From: Achromobacter sp. Root83
GTDB taxonomy: Bacteria > Pseudomonadota > Gammaproteobacteria > Burkholderiales > Burkholderiaceae_B
DNA length: 64,000 nucleotides
Direction of reading: 5' to 3'
NCBI RefSeq assembly: GCF_001428845.1
Contig: NZ_LMIU01000022.1
Span: 431,029-495,028 of the forward strand
The notes under the pieces were generated by a model. It had not been told where the DNA came from. It did not search any database and worked only from the letters and a program-made list of their open reading frames with translations. This document shows, piece after piece, positions 52,212 to 63,841 of this stretch. How positions within the stretch are numbered: the first letter of the stretch is position 1; each line of letters begins with the position of its first letter. A program made the translations under genes and the position numbers.

Positions 52212-53177
52212 CTAACGATCTCTATTCACCGCGAAAGCGCAGAATTCTAACAGAGAATTTTGAAAAGGGGAAATGGGGTAGATCGACAGGGCTTTGCGGG
52301 CGCGATCGGCCTCGGCCACGGCGGCCTGGCGGGCATGCTCCAGCGCGTCGGTGGCCTGAATGGCGGCGGCCACGGCGGCGAAGTCGGCGTCGCCCGTCTT
52401 GATGGCGTCGCGGATCAGTTGCTGCTGTGCCGGCGTGCCCACTTCCATGACGCGGATCAGCGGCAGGGTGGGCTTGCCTTCGCGCAGGTCGTCGCCCACG
52501 TTCTTGCCCAGGGCCGCGGCGTCGCCGCTGTAATCCAGCACGTCGTCGACCAGTTGGAACGCGGTGCCCACATGGCGGCCATAGGCGGCGGCGGCGGCTT
52601 CCTGTTCCGGGGTGGCGCCCGCCAGCACCGCGCCCACCTGGGCGGCGGCCTCGAACAGCTTGGCGGTCTTGTAGCGCACGACCTGCAGGTAGCGTTCTTG
52701 CGAGACGTCGGGGTCGTGCACGTTCAAGAGTTGCAGGACCTCGCCTTCGGCGATCACCGTGGTGGCTTCGGACAGGATGCTCATGATGCGCATCGAGTCG
52801 GCCTCGACCATCATCTCGAACGAGCGGGAATACAGGTAGTCGCCCACCAGCACGCTGGCGGCGTTGCCGAACACGGCATTGGCGGTTTCACGGCCGCGGC
52901 GCAGATCGGACTCGTCGACGACGTCGTCGTGCAGCAGCGTGGCCGTGTGGATGAATTCCACCACGGCGGCCAGCAACTGGTGATGCGTGCCCTCGTACCC
53001 GAGCGCGCGTGCCACCATCAGCACCATGGCCGGGCGCATGCGCTTGCCGCCCGCCCCAATGATGTAGTCGCCGATCGTGCGGATCAGGACGACATCGGAA
53101 TTCAGCCGCTCGCGGATAACCGCATCGACGGCTTTCATATCGTCAGCAATGGGGGCAATGAGCGCGGGGAGATTCAA
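52212..53177 (-). CDS. ispB: Polyprenyl (octaprenyl) diphosphate synthase
   Basis: An all-trans prenyl transferase of about 321 residues. It makes the ubiquinone side-chain precursor from IPP and an allylic diphosphate. The first Asp-rich motif is LLHDDVVDESDLRRG (about residue 84), the second LVDDVLDYSGD (about residue 210). The likely start is a TTG at 53177, giving the expected N-terminus NLPALIAPIADDMKAVD; ATG 53138 (MKAVD) is an alternative. The gene stands between tRNA-Pro and a divergently controlled pair, in the usual neighbourhood of rplU-rpmA-obgE. Confidence 0.93.
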   Translation of the reverse strand: MNLPALIAPIADDMKAVDAVIRERLNSDVVLIRTIGDYIIGAGGKRMRPAMVLMVARALGYEGTHHQLLAAVVEFIHTATLLHDDVVDESDLRRGRETANAVFGNAASVLVGDYLYSRSFEMMVEADSMRIMSILSEATTVIAEGEVLQLLNVHDPDVSQERYLQVVRYKTAKLFEAAAQVGAVLAGATPEQEAAAAAYGRHVGTAFQLVDDVLDYSGDAAALGKNVGDDLREGKPTLPLIRVMEVGTPAQQQLIRDAIKTGDADFAAVAAAIQATDALEHARQAAVAEADRARKALSIYPISPFQNSLLEFCAFAVNRDR

Positions 53178-53353
53178 GACGTATCCGACAAGTGTGAAGC
53201 GAGCCGCGTGACGGCTCTTACCGCTGGGCCCGCCAGCGGAGGCGGGGGATTCGACCACGGATTATACGGGGAGTGCACGGGGAAATCCGGGCGCGGCCGG
53301 AATCGGCGGCGCCCGGTCTGGCGCGGCGTGCCCGCGCCGCCCTTCCGGCCGGA

Positions 53354-54523
53354 TCAGCGCCCGCGCGGCAGCAGGCCGCGCGCGGCCAGATTGGCGTACA
53401 GCGCACGCACGCCGAATGTCCAGGGCGGGATTTCCGTGGCGAGCTGGACGTCGTTCACGAGCGCGCCCAGGCGCTCGGACGCGATCACGACGCGATCGCC
53501 CAGGCGGTGGGTGAAGCCGGTGCCGGGACCGTTGCGGTCCTGGCTGGGCGAAAACATGGTGCCCAGGAAGAGCATGAAGCCGTCGGGGTACTGATGATGC
53601 GCGCCGCAGGTCTGGCGCACCAGATCCAGCGGGTCCCGGCTGATTTCGCGCATGTGGCTCACGCCATCCAGTTCGAACCCGTCGGGGCCTTCGATGCGCA
53701 GCGACACGTCGGCCTGCCGCACGCTGTCCATATTGAAATCGCCGTCGAACAGCCGGATGAACGGGCCAATCGCGCAAGACCCGTTGTTGTCCTTGGCCTT
53801 GGTCAGCAGCAAGGCGCTGCGGCCCTCTATGTCGCGCAGGTTGACATCGTTGCCCAGGGTGGCGCCTACAACTTCGCCCCGGCTGTCGACCGCCAACACG
53901 ATCTCGGGCTCCGGGTTGTTCCACTGGGATTCCGGGAGCACGCCGATCCGCTCGCCGAAGCCCACCGACGCCATGGGCGGCGTCTTGGAGAAGACCTCCG
54001 CGTCGGGGCCGATGCCCACTTCCAGGTATTGCGACCATTGGCCGCGTTCAAGCAGTTCCGCCTTCAGCTTGGCCGCTTCGGGCGAGCCCGGCCGCAGGCG
54101 CGACAGGTCGGAGCCGACCAGCGCCTGCATCCGCACGCGGATCTCGTCGGCGCGGGTAGCGTCGCCGCCGGCCTGCTCCTCGATCATGCGCTCCAGCAGG
54201 CTGATGGCGAAGGTGACGCCGGCCGCCTTGACGGGTTGCAGATCGCAGGGGGCTAACAGGCGCAGGCCGCCTTTGCCTTGCAAGGCCGCGGCCATCAAGC
54301 TCCGTGCATCGCCCAGCGATTCTCCTTCGGCGCGTGCCGCGAGCGCCACGCGGTCGGGACGGTCCAGCAGGTCCGATACCGTGGGGACGACGGCCGTGAT
54401 GTCTATCACCTGACCTTCGCGCACCACGACGACGCTGGGCCCATCCGCCGGCGCCGGACGCCATACGCGCCCCACCAGCAGCGCCTTCGACAGATCGGAA
54501 GGCAATGTGTTGTCTTGGTTCAT
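53354..54523 (-). CDS. Fumarylacetoacetate hydrolase-family enzyme (2-keto-3-deoxy-pentonate dehydratase-like)
   Basis: A 389-residue protein. The C-terminal catalytic domain has the FAH-type metal site NNPEPEIVLAVDSRGEVVGATLGNDVNLRDIEG (Glu-x-Glu and Asp ligands, about residue 205-235) followed by LTKAKDNNGSCAIGPF. The length and this arrangement resemble 2-keto-3-deoxy-D-arabinonate dehydratases and related hydrolyases more than mammalian-type FAH. It may act on sugar acids. It is divergent from an IclR regulator, and the TCCAATA-type repeats lie between them. Substrate is inference. Confidence 0.85.
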   Translation of the reverse strand: MNQDNTLPSDLSKALLVGRVWRPAPADGPSVVVVREGQVIDITAVVPTVSDLLDRPDRVALAARAEGESLGDARSLMAAALQGKGGLRLLAPCDLQPVKAAGVTFAISLLERMIEEQAGGDATRADEIRVRMQALVGSDLSRLRPGSPEAAKLKAELLERGQWSQYLEVGIGPDAEVFSKTPPMASVGFGERIGVLPESQWNNPEPEIVLAVDSRGEVVGATLGNDVNLRDIEGRSALLLTKAKDNNGSCAIGPFIRLFDGDFNMDSVRQADVSLRIEGPDGFELDGVSHMREISRDPLDLVRQTCGAHHQYPDGFMLFLGTMFSPSQDRNGPGTGFTHRLGDRVVIASERLGALVNDVQLATEIPPWTFGVRALYANLAARGLLPRGR

Positions 54524-54619
54524 TGGTCTCCACCTTTAATGCCTTGTGTGCCGCATTCCAATACGGTGCAAAGCAGTCTAGGGGACTTCATTTATCATGT
54601 CCAACATAATGACTTGACG

Positions 54620-54633
54620 TCCAATATATTGGA
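54620..54633. promoter_or_regulatory. IclR-type operator palindrome
   Basis: TCCAATATATTGGA is a perfect 14-bp palindrome 12 bp before the IclR start codon. Related half-sites TCCAATA (about 54557) and TCCAACA (about 54600) lie toward the FAH-family gene. A TTGAC-like -35 (54614) adjoins it. Position suggests autoregulation of the IclR gene and control of the divergent enzyme. Confidence 0.7.
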
Positions 54634-54645
54634 ATCTACGCCCAC

Positions 54646-55404
54646 ATGGCCAATGACTACGACGTTCCCGCCATCCGCCGCACTCACGACATCCTGCGGG
54701 TTCTGGCAAACCGCCGCGCCCCTGTCAAAGCCGCGGAACTGGCCCAAGCCTGCCAGCTCGCCAAGAGCACGCTGTATCTGTTGCTGGACTGCCTCGAGCA
54801 ACGCCGCTGGATCGAACGCCGGGACGGCGGCTACATCGTCGGGCTGGAACTCATGGCCCTGGGCTTTGCCTATCTACGCCAAGATGGCCTGCAGGCCGCC
54901 TTCCAGCAAACGGCGAGCGCGTTCGTTGCGCGCAGCAACGAAGTCGTGCAATTGGCGGTGCTGGACGGGTTCGACGTGGTCTATCTTGCCCGCGAGGACG
55001 CGCGCCGTCCGGTCAGGCTGGTGTCGGACCTGGGCTTGCGCCTGCCCGCGCACGCCTGCGCGCTGGGCAAGGCGCTGCTCGCCAGCCTGTCGCCCGACGA
55101 GCTGCACGCCTGCCTGCCCGCCGCCCTGCCCCGCGTCACCGACCGCACGATCGCCGACATGGCCGCGCTCAACCGCGAGCTGGACGATGTGCGCCGTTCG
55201 GGCCTTGCCCAGGATCTGGAAGAAGTCGCCACCGGCCTGGTCTGCTACGCGGCCTACGTGGGCGTGACGGCGTTGGGCAAGCGGGTCGCGGTCAGCACTT
55301 CCATCCCCACCGACCGGCTGGACGACGCCCGCCGGCTCGAGTTGCAGGAGGGCATCCGCCGGGTGGCCCGCGACCTGGCGCTACGGGTCCTGCCGGCCGC
55401 CTGA
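54646..55404 (+). CDS. IclR-family transcriptional regulator
   Basis: A 252-residue regulator. The N-terminal winged helix has IRRTHDILRVLANRRAPVKAAELAQACQLAKSTLYLLLDCLEQRRWIERR (about 9-58, split for length). The C-terminal effector domain (80-250) has LPAHACALGKALLASL and the Cys/Ser-type loop LVCYAAYVGVTALGKRVAVS. It is divergent from the FAH-family gene, with the palindrome between them, and probably controls it in response to its substrate. ATG at 54646 is the only reasonable start. Confidence 0.92.
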   Translation: MANDYDVPAIRRTHDILRVLANRRAPVKAAELAQACQLAKSTLYLLLDCLEQRRWIERRDGGYIVGLELMALGFAYLRQDGLQAAFQQTASAFVARSNEVVQLAVLDGFDVVYLAREDARRPVRLVSDLGLRLPAHACALGKALLASLSPDELHACLPAALPRVTDRTIADMAALNRELDDVRRSGLAQDLEEVATGLVCYAAYVGVTALGKRVAVSTSIPTDRLDDARRLELQEGIRRVARDLALRVLPAA

Positions 55405-55446
55405 AGCCTCCGCGCCACACCTAAGCCCTTAGCCTGCAACGGCTTT

Positions 55447-55475
55447 TTGACTTTCTGAAATCTCCGGGCTAATAT
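55447..55475 (+). promoter_or_regulatory. Strong sigma-70 promoter of rplU-rpmA
   Basis: TTGACT (55447-55452) and TAATAT (55470-55475) are separated by exactly 17 bp, about 195 bp before the rplU ATG. This leaves a long 5' leader, which is usual for ribosomal protein operons. I saw no clear L21-binding structure in the leader. Confidence 0.8.
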
Positions 55476-55670
55476 CTCGGATTCGGTCAGCAATGCCCGA
55501 ATTACGTCGGTTGTTTACGTTAACCCTCTGGGTTCAGAGTTTTCCACGTCTTGCCTTGCAGGCATCCACCTCCAGGCATCCAAAGACACCGGACTCTTCC
55601 AGTAGCGGCAATCCCGTCCAGCAGGGCGGGCAGCGTAAATGAACCCATTTACCTATTTAAGGAACACCCC

Positions 55671-55982
55671 ATGTACGCGGTCGTAAAAACCGGTGGCAAG
55701 CAGTATCGCGTTGCCGCTGGCGAAAAACTCAAGATAGAACAGATACCGGCAGACATTGGGCAAGAAATCACCCTGGACCAAGTGCTGTCCGTGGGCGAAG
55801 GCGACCAACTGAAAGTTGGCACGCCCCTCGTCTCCGGCGCTGTGGTCAAGGCAACGGTTCTTGCGCAAGGCCGCCACGACAAGGTCAAGATCTTCAAGAT
55901 GCGCCGTCGCAAGCACTATCAGAAGCATCAGGGCCACCGTCAGAACTACACCGAAATCCGCATCGAAGCCATCACGGCTTAA
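55671..55982 (+). CDS. rplU: 50S ribosomal protein L21
   Basis: A 103-residue ribosomal protein of standard length. It starts [25 protein letters not shown] and has [22 protein letters not shown] near the C-terminus ([16 protein letters not shown] region), all typical of L21. AGGAACACCCC precedes the ATG. L27 follows after 34 bp, as in almost all bacteria. Confidence 0.99.
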   Translation: MYAVVKTGGKQYRVAAGEKLKIEQIPADIGQEITLDQVLSVGEGDQLKVGTPLVSGAVVKATVLAQGRHDKVKIFKMRRRKHYQKHQGHRQNYTEIRIEAITA

Positions 55983-56016
55983 GAAGCGACTCGGTACCAC
56001 TTAGCAGGAGCTAAAC

Positions 56017-56277
56017 ATGGCACAGAAAAAGGGCGGCGGCTCTACGCGGAACGGACGCGACTCAGAATCAAAGCGTCTGGGCGTCAAGACTTTTGGCGGT
56101 GAACTGATTCCCGCTGGTTCGATCATCGTGCGTCAGCGCGGTACTCGCTTCCACCCCGGCGTGAACGTCGGCATGGGCAAGGACCACACCCTGTTCGCGC
56201 TGGTCGACGGCAAGGTTCAATTCGGCTTCAAGGGCGCATTGAACAAGCAGACCGTTTCGATCATCGCTGCCGAGTAA
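56017..56277 (+). CDS. rpmA: 50S ribosomal protein L27
   Basis: An 86-residue ribosomal protein. The N-terminal [23 protein letters not shown] is the flexible tail that reaches the peptidyl transferase centre; [18 protein letters not shown] follows. There is no N-terminal cleavage extension of the Firmicutes type. It has an AGGAG ribosome binding site, and a strong terminator follows at 56370. Confidence 0.99.
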   Translation: MAQKKGGGSTRNGRDSESKRLGVKTFGGELIPAGSIIVRQRGTRFHPGVNVGMGKDHTLFALVDGKVQFGFKGALNKQTVSIIAAE

Positions 56278-57636
<1,359 letters not shown>

Positions 57637-57691
57637 GCCATAATCGCAGTCCCTACGATTACGTCTTTTCCTGCCGCAGCCGGCCCCCATC

Positions 57692-58828
57692 ATGTCTGCT
57701 GAATCACCTGCCGTTTCCGTCGTCACCAACGCCCAGCGCCTCGTTGCCAAAGTCGGCTCGTCGCTGGTCACCAACGAAGGCCGTGGCCTGGACCGCGCCG
57801 CCGTGGCGCACTGGGCCGCGCAGATCGCCGCGCTGCACAAGCAGGGCAAGCAGGTCGTGCTGGTTTCCAGCGGCGCCATCGCCGAGGGCATGGCCCGGCT
57901 GGGTTGGCGCAAGCGCCCGTCCGTCATGCACGAGCTGCAAGCCGCGGCGGCCGTGGGCCAGATGGGACTGTGCCAGGCCTATGAAGCGGCGTTCGCCGAG
58001 TACGGCCTGCGCACCGCGCAGATCCTGCTGACCCACGAAGACCTGGCCGACCGCCACCGCTACCTGAATGCGCGCAGCACGCTGTTCGCGCTGCTGCGCC
58101 TGGGCGTGGTTCCGATCGTGAATGAAAACGACACGGTGGTCACCGACGAAATCCGGCTGGGCGACAACGACACGCTGGGTGCGCTGGTCACCAACCTGAT
58201 CGAAGCCGATACGCTGATCATCCTGACGGATCAGCGCGGCCTGTACGAATCCGATCCCCGCAAGAACCCCGACGCCAAGTTCATGTCGCACGCCCAGGCC
58301 GGCGATCCCGCCCTGGAAGCCATGGCGGGCGGCGCGGGCAGCGGCATCGGCACCGGCGGCATGCTCACGAAGGTACTGGCGGCCAAGCGCGCGGCGCACA
58401 GCGGCGCGCACACCGTCATCGCATCGGGCCACGAACGCAATGTGCTGACGCGGCTGGCTCAGGGCGAGTGCATCGGCAGCGAACTGCGCGCCGTCCTGCC
58501 GGTCTGGTCCGCACGCAAGCAATGGCTGGCCGACCATCTGCGGCTGCGCGGGCGCGTGGTGCTCGATGACGGCGCGGTGCAGGCGCTGCTGCGCGAAGGC
58601 AAGAGCCTGCTGCCCATCGGCGTCATGGAAGTGGAAGGCGAGTTCGGCCGCGGCGACGTGGTGGCCTGCGTGGATAGCGAAGGGCGTGAGTGCGCTCGCG
58701 GCCTGATCAATTATTCGTCGGTGGACACGCGCCGCATCCTGCGTCAGCCTTCGTCGCAGATCGCGCGCATCCTGGGCAGCATGACAGAACCCGAGCTCAT
58801 GCACCGCGACAACCTGGTCGTGCTTTAG
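57692..58828 (+). CDS. proB: Glutamate 5-kinase
   Basis: A 378-residue enzyme for the first step of proline synthesis (glutamate to glutamyl-5-phosphate). The amino-acid-kinase domain (1-260) has [29 protein letters not shown] and [17 protein letters not shown]. The C-terminal PUA domain (about 285-370) is present, as in E. coli ProB. It follows obgE by 55 bp, and its stop overlaps the stop of the convergent regulator gene by 4 bp. No proA is beside it here. Confidence 0.97.
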   Translation: MSAESPAVSVVTNAQRLVAKVGSSLVTNEGRGLDRAAVAHWAAQIAALHKQGKQVVLVSSGAIAEGMARLGWRKRPSVMHELQAAAAVGQMGLCQAYEAAFAEYGLRTAQILLTHEDLADRHRYLNARSTLFALLRLGVVPIVNENDTVVTDEIRLGDNDTLGALVTNLIEADTLIILTDQRGLYESDPRKNPDAKFMSHAQAGDPALEAMAGGAGSGIGTGGMLTKVLAAKRAAHSGAHTVIASGHERNVLTRLAQGECIGSELRAVLPVWSARKQWLADHLRLRGRVVLDDGAVQALLREGKSLLPIGVMEVEGEFGRGDVVACVDSEGRECARGLINYSSVDTRRILRQPSSQIARILGSMTEPELMHRDNLVVL

Positions 58829-59520
58829 GACTTGTCCGGCCAGGGCTGCACCGTGGCGACGCCGTGCGGCATCAGGATGTACCCCCAGCCGCGCACCGCG
58901 AGCACCGGCAGTTCCATGTTGAAGCGCCGCGCCTTGCTGCGCAGCCGCGACACGACCACGTCCACGCGCCGCGCCCCGTCCAGGGGGTTACGCGCATCGC
59001 CAGGAAAGAAGCGCTCTCGGTGCAGGCATTGCCCCGGCGCATTGAGCAGCCGGACAAAAAACGCACGTTCGCGCGCGGTCAGGGGCAGGCGTTCACCGGC
59101 GGGGCCGGCCAGCACGCGTTCGGGCGTGTCGACGCGCCACAAGCCTGCGCCGCGTCGCGCGCGCCGGTACAGGCTGCGCAACAGGGCATCCCATTCCAAT
59201 GATTCCATGCCGCCCGGCGCGCAGGCGTCGACACCGGCATCCAGGGCCGCGGCGCGTTCAACGGCGGTGACGCCGCACGCCTGCCAGACCAAGGCGGCGC
59301 CTGGTGCCGCGCGGCGCAGGGACGCGACCAGCTCGGGCATGCCCGCGCTTGCGCCGCGCAGCACCAGGGCGTCCGCGACCTGAGTCGACAATTGCTCCCG
59401 CAGTGCCATCGGGGAATCGAAGACACGAACCTGCCACCGCATCCGACGCAACGCAGCGGCGGGGTTGGTGCCCGTCATTTCGTCGAGTTGCACGACGAAG
59501 ACGCTGCCACGTTCCTGCAT
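58825..59520 (-). CDS. Winged-helix regulator with degenerate receiver-like domain
   Basis: A 231-residue protein. The C-terminal Trans_reg_C (OmpR/PhoB-type) winged helix is clear (about 140-220): [46 protein letters not shown] and VRGWGYIL. The N-terminal about 115 residues fold like a receiver ([34 protein letters not shown]), but the phospho-acceptor Asp and Lys are not at recognisable places. So it probably does not use two-component phosphorylation. It is convergent with proB (4-bp overlap) and divergent from the XRE gene. Target unknown. Confidence 0.85.
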   Translation of the reverse strand: MQERGSVFVVQLDEMTGTNPAAALRRMRWQVRVFDSPMALREQLSTQVADALVLRGASAGMPELVASLRRAAPGAALVWQACGVTAVERAAALDAGVDACAPGGMESLEWDALLRSLYRRARRGAGLWRVDTPERVLAGPAGERLPLTARERAFFVRLLNAPGQCLHRERFFPGDARNPLDGARRVDVVVSRLRSKARRFNMELPVLAVRGWGYILMPHGVATVQPWPDKS

Positions 59521-59598
59521 TGCGCAGCCCTCCACACATATCACCTAGGTAATGTTTATAACTACCAAAGTGCCCGATCCGCAAGCTTCAATCGCCTT

Positions 59599-60048
59599 GT
59601 GAAAACATTCTCAGACCGACTGAAGCATGCACGTCTCTTGCGTGGTCACACGCAGAAGGCGCTTGCCCGTTTAGTGCGCATTTCGCAAAGTGCAATCGGC
59701 AGCTACGAAAGTGGTTTGCGGCATTCCAGCCGCTCCGCCCGAAAACTGGCGCAGGTTCTGAAAATCGAGGTCGAATGGCTCGAGACCGGCAAGGGTCCCA
59801 TGGAGCTGCCCATGGACGGCTACGACCTGAGCAACACGCTGCCCGCCTCGGGCGTGGCCGAGTCCACGCCGCGTCCGGGAGGCCGGCAGCGCCCCATGGC
59901 GCCCTGGCCCTACCCGAACATCTCGCCCTCGCAGTTTGAATCGCTCACGCCCGACGATCGCATGATGCTCGAGGCGCTGACACAGACCTTCATCGAAACG
60001 GCGCTGCTTCGCCGTGGCATCAAGCCGCGCGGACGCAAGATCGGCTGA
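59599..60048 (+). CDS. XRE-family helix-turn-helix regulator (GTG start)
   Basis: A 149-residue DNA-binding protein. The Cro/C1-type HTH is at the N-terminus (about residues 5-55): FSDRLKHARLLRGHTQKALARLVRISQSAIGSYESG, then KLAQVLKIEVEWLETGKGP. The rest is Pro-rich, followed by a C-terminal helix (LTPDDRMMLEALTQTFIETALLRRG). The GTG at 59599 is the start that places the HTH at the N-terminus; the frame upstream runs through unrelated codons. It is divergent from the winged-helix gene with 78 bp between them. A terminator at 60124 ends it. Confidence 0.87.
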   Translation: MKTFSDRLKHARLLRGHTQKALARLVRISQSAIGSYESGLRHSSRSARKLAQVLKIEVEWLETGKGPMELPMDGYDLSNTLPASGVAESTPRPGGRQRPMAPWPYPNISPSQFESLTPDDRMMLEALTQTFIETALLRRGIKPRGRKIG

Positions 60049-60123
60049 TTCCGAAGGAAAAGCCCCTTTTCACGCGCTGCCCCCGGACGTTGCCGTTGCT
60101 GCCTTGCGGCGGCCGGACATAAG

Positions 60124-60157
60124 AAAGCCGCGGTCGATACGACCGCGGCTTTTTCAT
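60124..60157. terminator. Bidirectional rho-independent terminator
   Basis: Perfect 13-bp stem AAAGCCGCGGTCG / CGACCGCGGCTTT with an ATA loop, T-run on the plus side and A-run on the minus side. It serves the XRE gene from one direction and the convergent lipoprotein gene from the other. Confidence 0.9.
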
Positions 60158-60168
60158 TGCCGGACGAA

Positions 60169-60732
60169 TCAGGGCTTGGGAGCGGGCGCCGGAGCCGGAG
60201 CCGTGCCGCCTGCAGGCGCGGCCGCCGCGTCGCCGCGGATCTTGGCGGCGATCTCGGAAGCGGCCTGGGCCGACGGCACGCCAAAGGCCAGGACACCGCG
60301 ATTCAGCGGCTCGCCGATAAGCGGCGCGGCGACGAGTTCCTGATCGATGACCAATGCCAGCACGCTGCCGACATTGTTAGTGCTGACGCTGGTGAGCTTG
60401 CGCGTGCCGGCTTCGGAGAAGCGCAGACCCACGAAGTTCTGGCCTTGGCGGTCGACGAGGGCGGCGGCGTCGGTAAGATCGGCGCGCGTCAGGACCGGCG
60501 TTTCCTGAAGATAGAGCTTGCCATCGGGCAGGCTGAGTTCACGCAGGCCAGGACCAGGCTCACGCTTGGCCAGATAGAAATCCACCCGCGATGCGGTGGC
60601 GGTGGCCGCGGATTGCTGGCCGGCTTCGGGGGTGGTCGTGGCGCCGGACTTAGTCGGGGCGGTCTTGCAACCCGCTAGCGCCAACGTCACGACAACCAAG
60701 GCGGGCGCCAATGTGCGTAGATTCAGTTGCAT
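60169..60732 (-). CDS. Lipoprotein with SecD periplasmic-domain resemblance
   Basis: A 187-residue lipoprotein. The signal and lipobox are at the N-terminus (VVVTLALAGC, cysteine about residue 22). After a Thr/Ala-rich linker, residues about 50-165 have VLTRADLTDAAALVDRQGQNFVGLRFSEAGTRKLTSVS and LALVIDQELVAAPLIGEPLNRGVLAFG, which follow the SecD P1-head pattern. A Pro/Ala tail ends the protein. ATG 60732 gives the proper signal; the longer frame upstream is not supported. It is unlinked to secD. The small protein at 40583 has the same type of domain. Confidence 0.82.
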   Translation of the reverse strand: MQLNLRTLAPALVVVTLALAGCKTAPTKSGATTTPEAGQQSAATATASRVDFYLAKREPGPGLRELSLPDGKLYLQETPVLTRADLTDAAALVDRQGQNFVGLRFSEAGTRKLTSVSTNNVGSVLALVIDQELVAAPLIGEPLNRGVLAFGVPSAQAASEIAAKIRGDAAAAPAGGTAPAPAPAPKP

Positions 60733-60967
60733 GCTCGTTTCCTTCTTGAATGGACTGATGCCGGACGGTAAGACACTAAGACTGTACACGCGGCGTGCAG
60801 CAAAAAGTGTACCGAACCTGCATGACGCCGTCTGTCCAGTCTGAATCCAAATGTAATGCAGTAATACGAGCCCTGCCCTGGGCTGTGTCCCATGAGGCGG
60901 CGCGGCCTTCGCACCGCGCCATGATCAGGACATGATCCGGCCAAGACCCAGCCCAGAACCCAGCCAT
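60733..60967. other. Intergenic region upstream of the lipoprotein gene and thiC
   Basis: No gene here. A small inverted repeat GTACAC (60784-60789) / GTGTAC (60807-60812) lies about 50 bp upstream of the lipoprotein start. The promoters of the two divergent units must be in this stretch and the next 30 bp. Confidence 0.5.
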
Positions 60968-60997
60968 TGGAATGCCGGTCAGTTGAGGCTCTATACT
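60968..60997 (+). promoter_or_regulatory. Predicted thiC promoter
   Basis: TTGGAA (60968-60973) and TATACT (60992-60997) are separated by 18 bp and lie directly before the TPP riboswitch, so transcripts would begin at its 5' edge. Confidence 0.6.
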
Positions 60998-61006
60998 TCG
61001 CTTTCG

Positions 61007-63085
<2,079 letters not shown>

Positions 63086-63288
63086 GATTTGTTTGGTGTG
63101 TTTTTTGTGGCGGGTTAGGGAGTTCTTAAGACGCCGGGCGTGGCGGCTGCCTTCGGATTCCCTCGGGCTTATCTGACGCCCCGCACCCCCAGGCCCCCGC
63201 CACGCCAGGCTTTTTTGGTTTCAGCTTCACGGACGCTGGGGCGAGTTGGGTTCTTCAGGTTCTCACCCACGGTGGGGGGTAGAGGAAT

Positions 63289-63564
63289 ATCTTGCGGTGC
63301 CCGCCCCCGGCCGGCCGCGCCGGCGGCCTTGGGGGGCTTACGCTTTGTCTTGCGTCGCGACGGTGTCGCTTCGCGTGTGGCTGCTCTGTGGCTGGGTTCT
63401 TGCCACGATTTTTTCGCTTGCGAAAGATCTTGCGTTGCTTGCCCCTGGTCGGCCGCGCGGGCGGCCTCGGGGGCTTTGGCGGTGTTTTGCGTCGCGATGA
63501 TGACGCTTCGCGTGTGGCTGCGGAAGATCCGGGTTCTTACCCAAATCTACGCAGCCTCACGCGT
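63289..63564. repeat. Imperfect tandem repeat, about 138 bp, two units
   Basis: Matching landmarks recur at an offset of 137-138 bp: ATCTTGCG (63289 and 63427), CGGCCGCGC..GGCGGCCT, TTGCGTCGCGA, GCTTCGCGTGTGGCTG and GGGTTCTT (63394 and 63531). A third, partial copy of the GGGTTCTT end lies at 63248. Identity is moderate, with many substitutions. Confidence 0.65.
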
Positions 63565-63657
63565 CTCGCCATCGGTGCCGCTACACATGGATCAGACCTC
63601 GTCACGAGGTGCCTGACACCTGAGCCGCCACTAATCATCACTTGAACCCCGGCGCCC

Positions 63658-63720
63658 GATGGGCGGCGCGCGCGAGAGAATTTGCAGGAGCAAGCGGCTC
63701 GCCATCGCGCGCCGCCCATC
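63658..63720. repeat. Hairpin with perfect 14-bp arms
   Basis: GATGGGCGGCGCGC (63658-63671) recurs inverted as GCGCGCCGCCCATC (63707-63720), with a 35-bp loop. A very stable structure in DNA or RNA. Confidence 0.75.
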
Positions 63721-63809
63721 ACCGCCCCTCCCCAACGGCGAGCACCCTTAGCAAACCGCCCACCGCATTCGCGAAAGCGAACACCCCCTCGACGCCCCAA
63801 TGCCATATG

Positions 63810-63841
63810 CCGATTGCTGCCGCCCGCGCGGCTGCAATCGG
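63810..63841. repeat. 32-bp imperfect palindrome
   Basis: CCGATTGC-t-GCCGC at the left matches GCGGC-t-GCAATCGG at the right, with mismatches only at the t positions and near the centre. It forms a compact hairpin. Confidence 0.7.
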
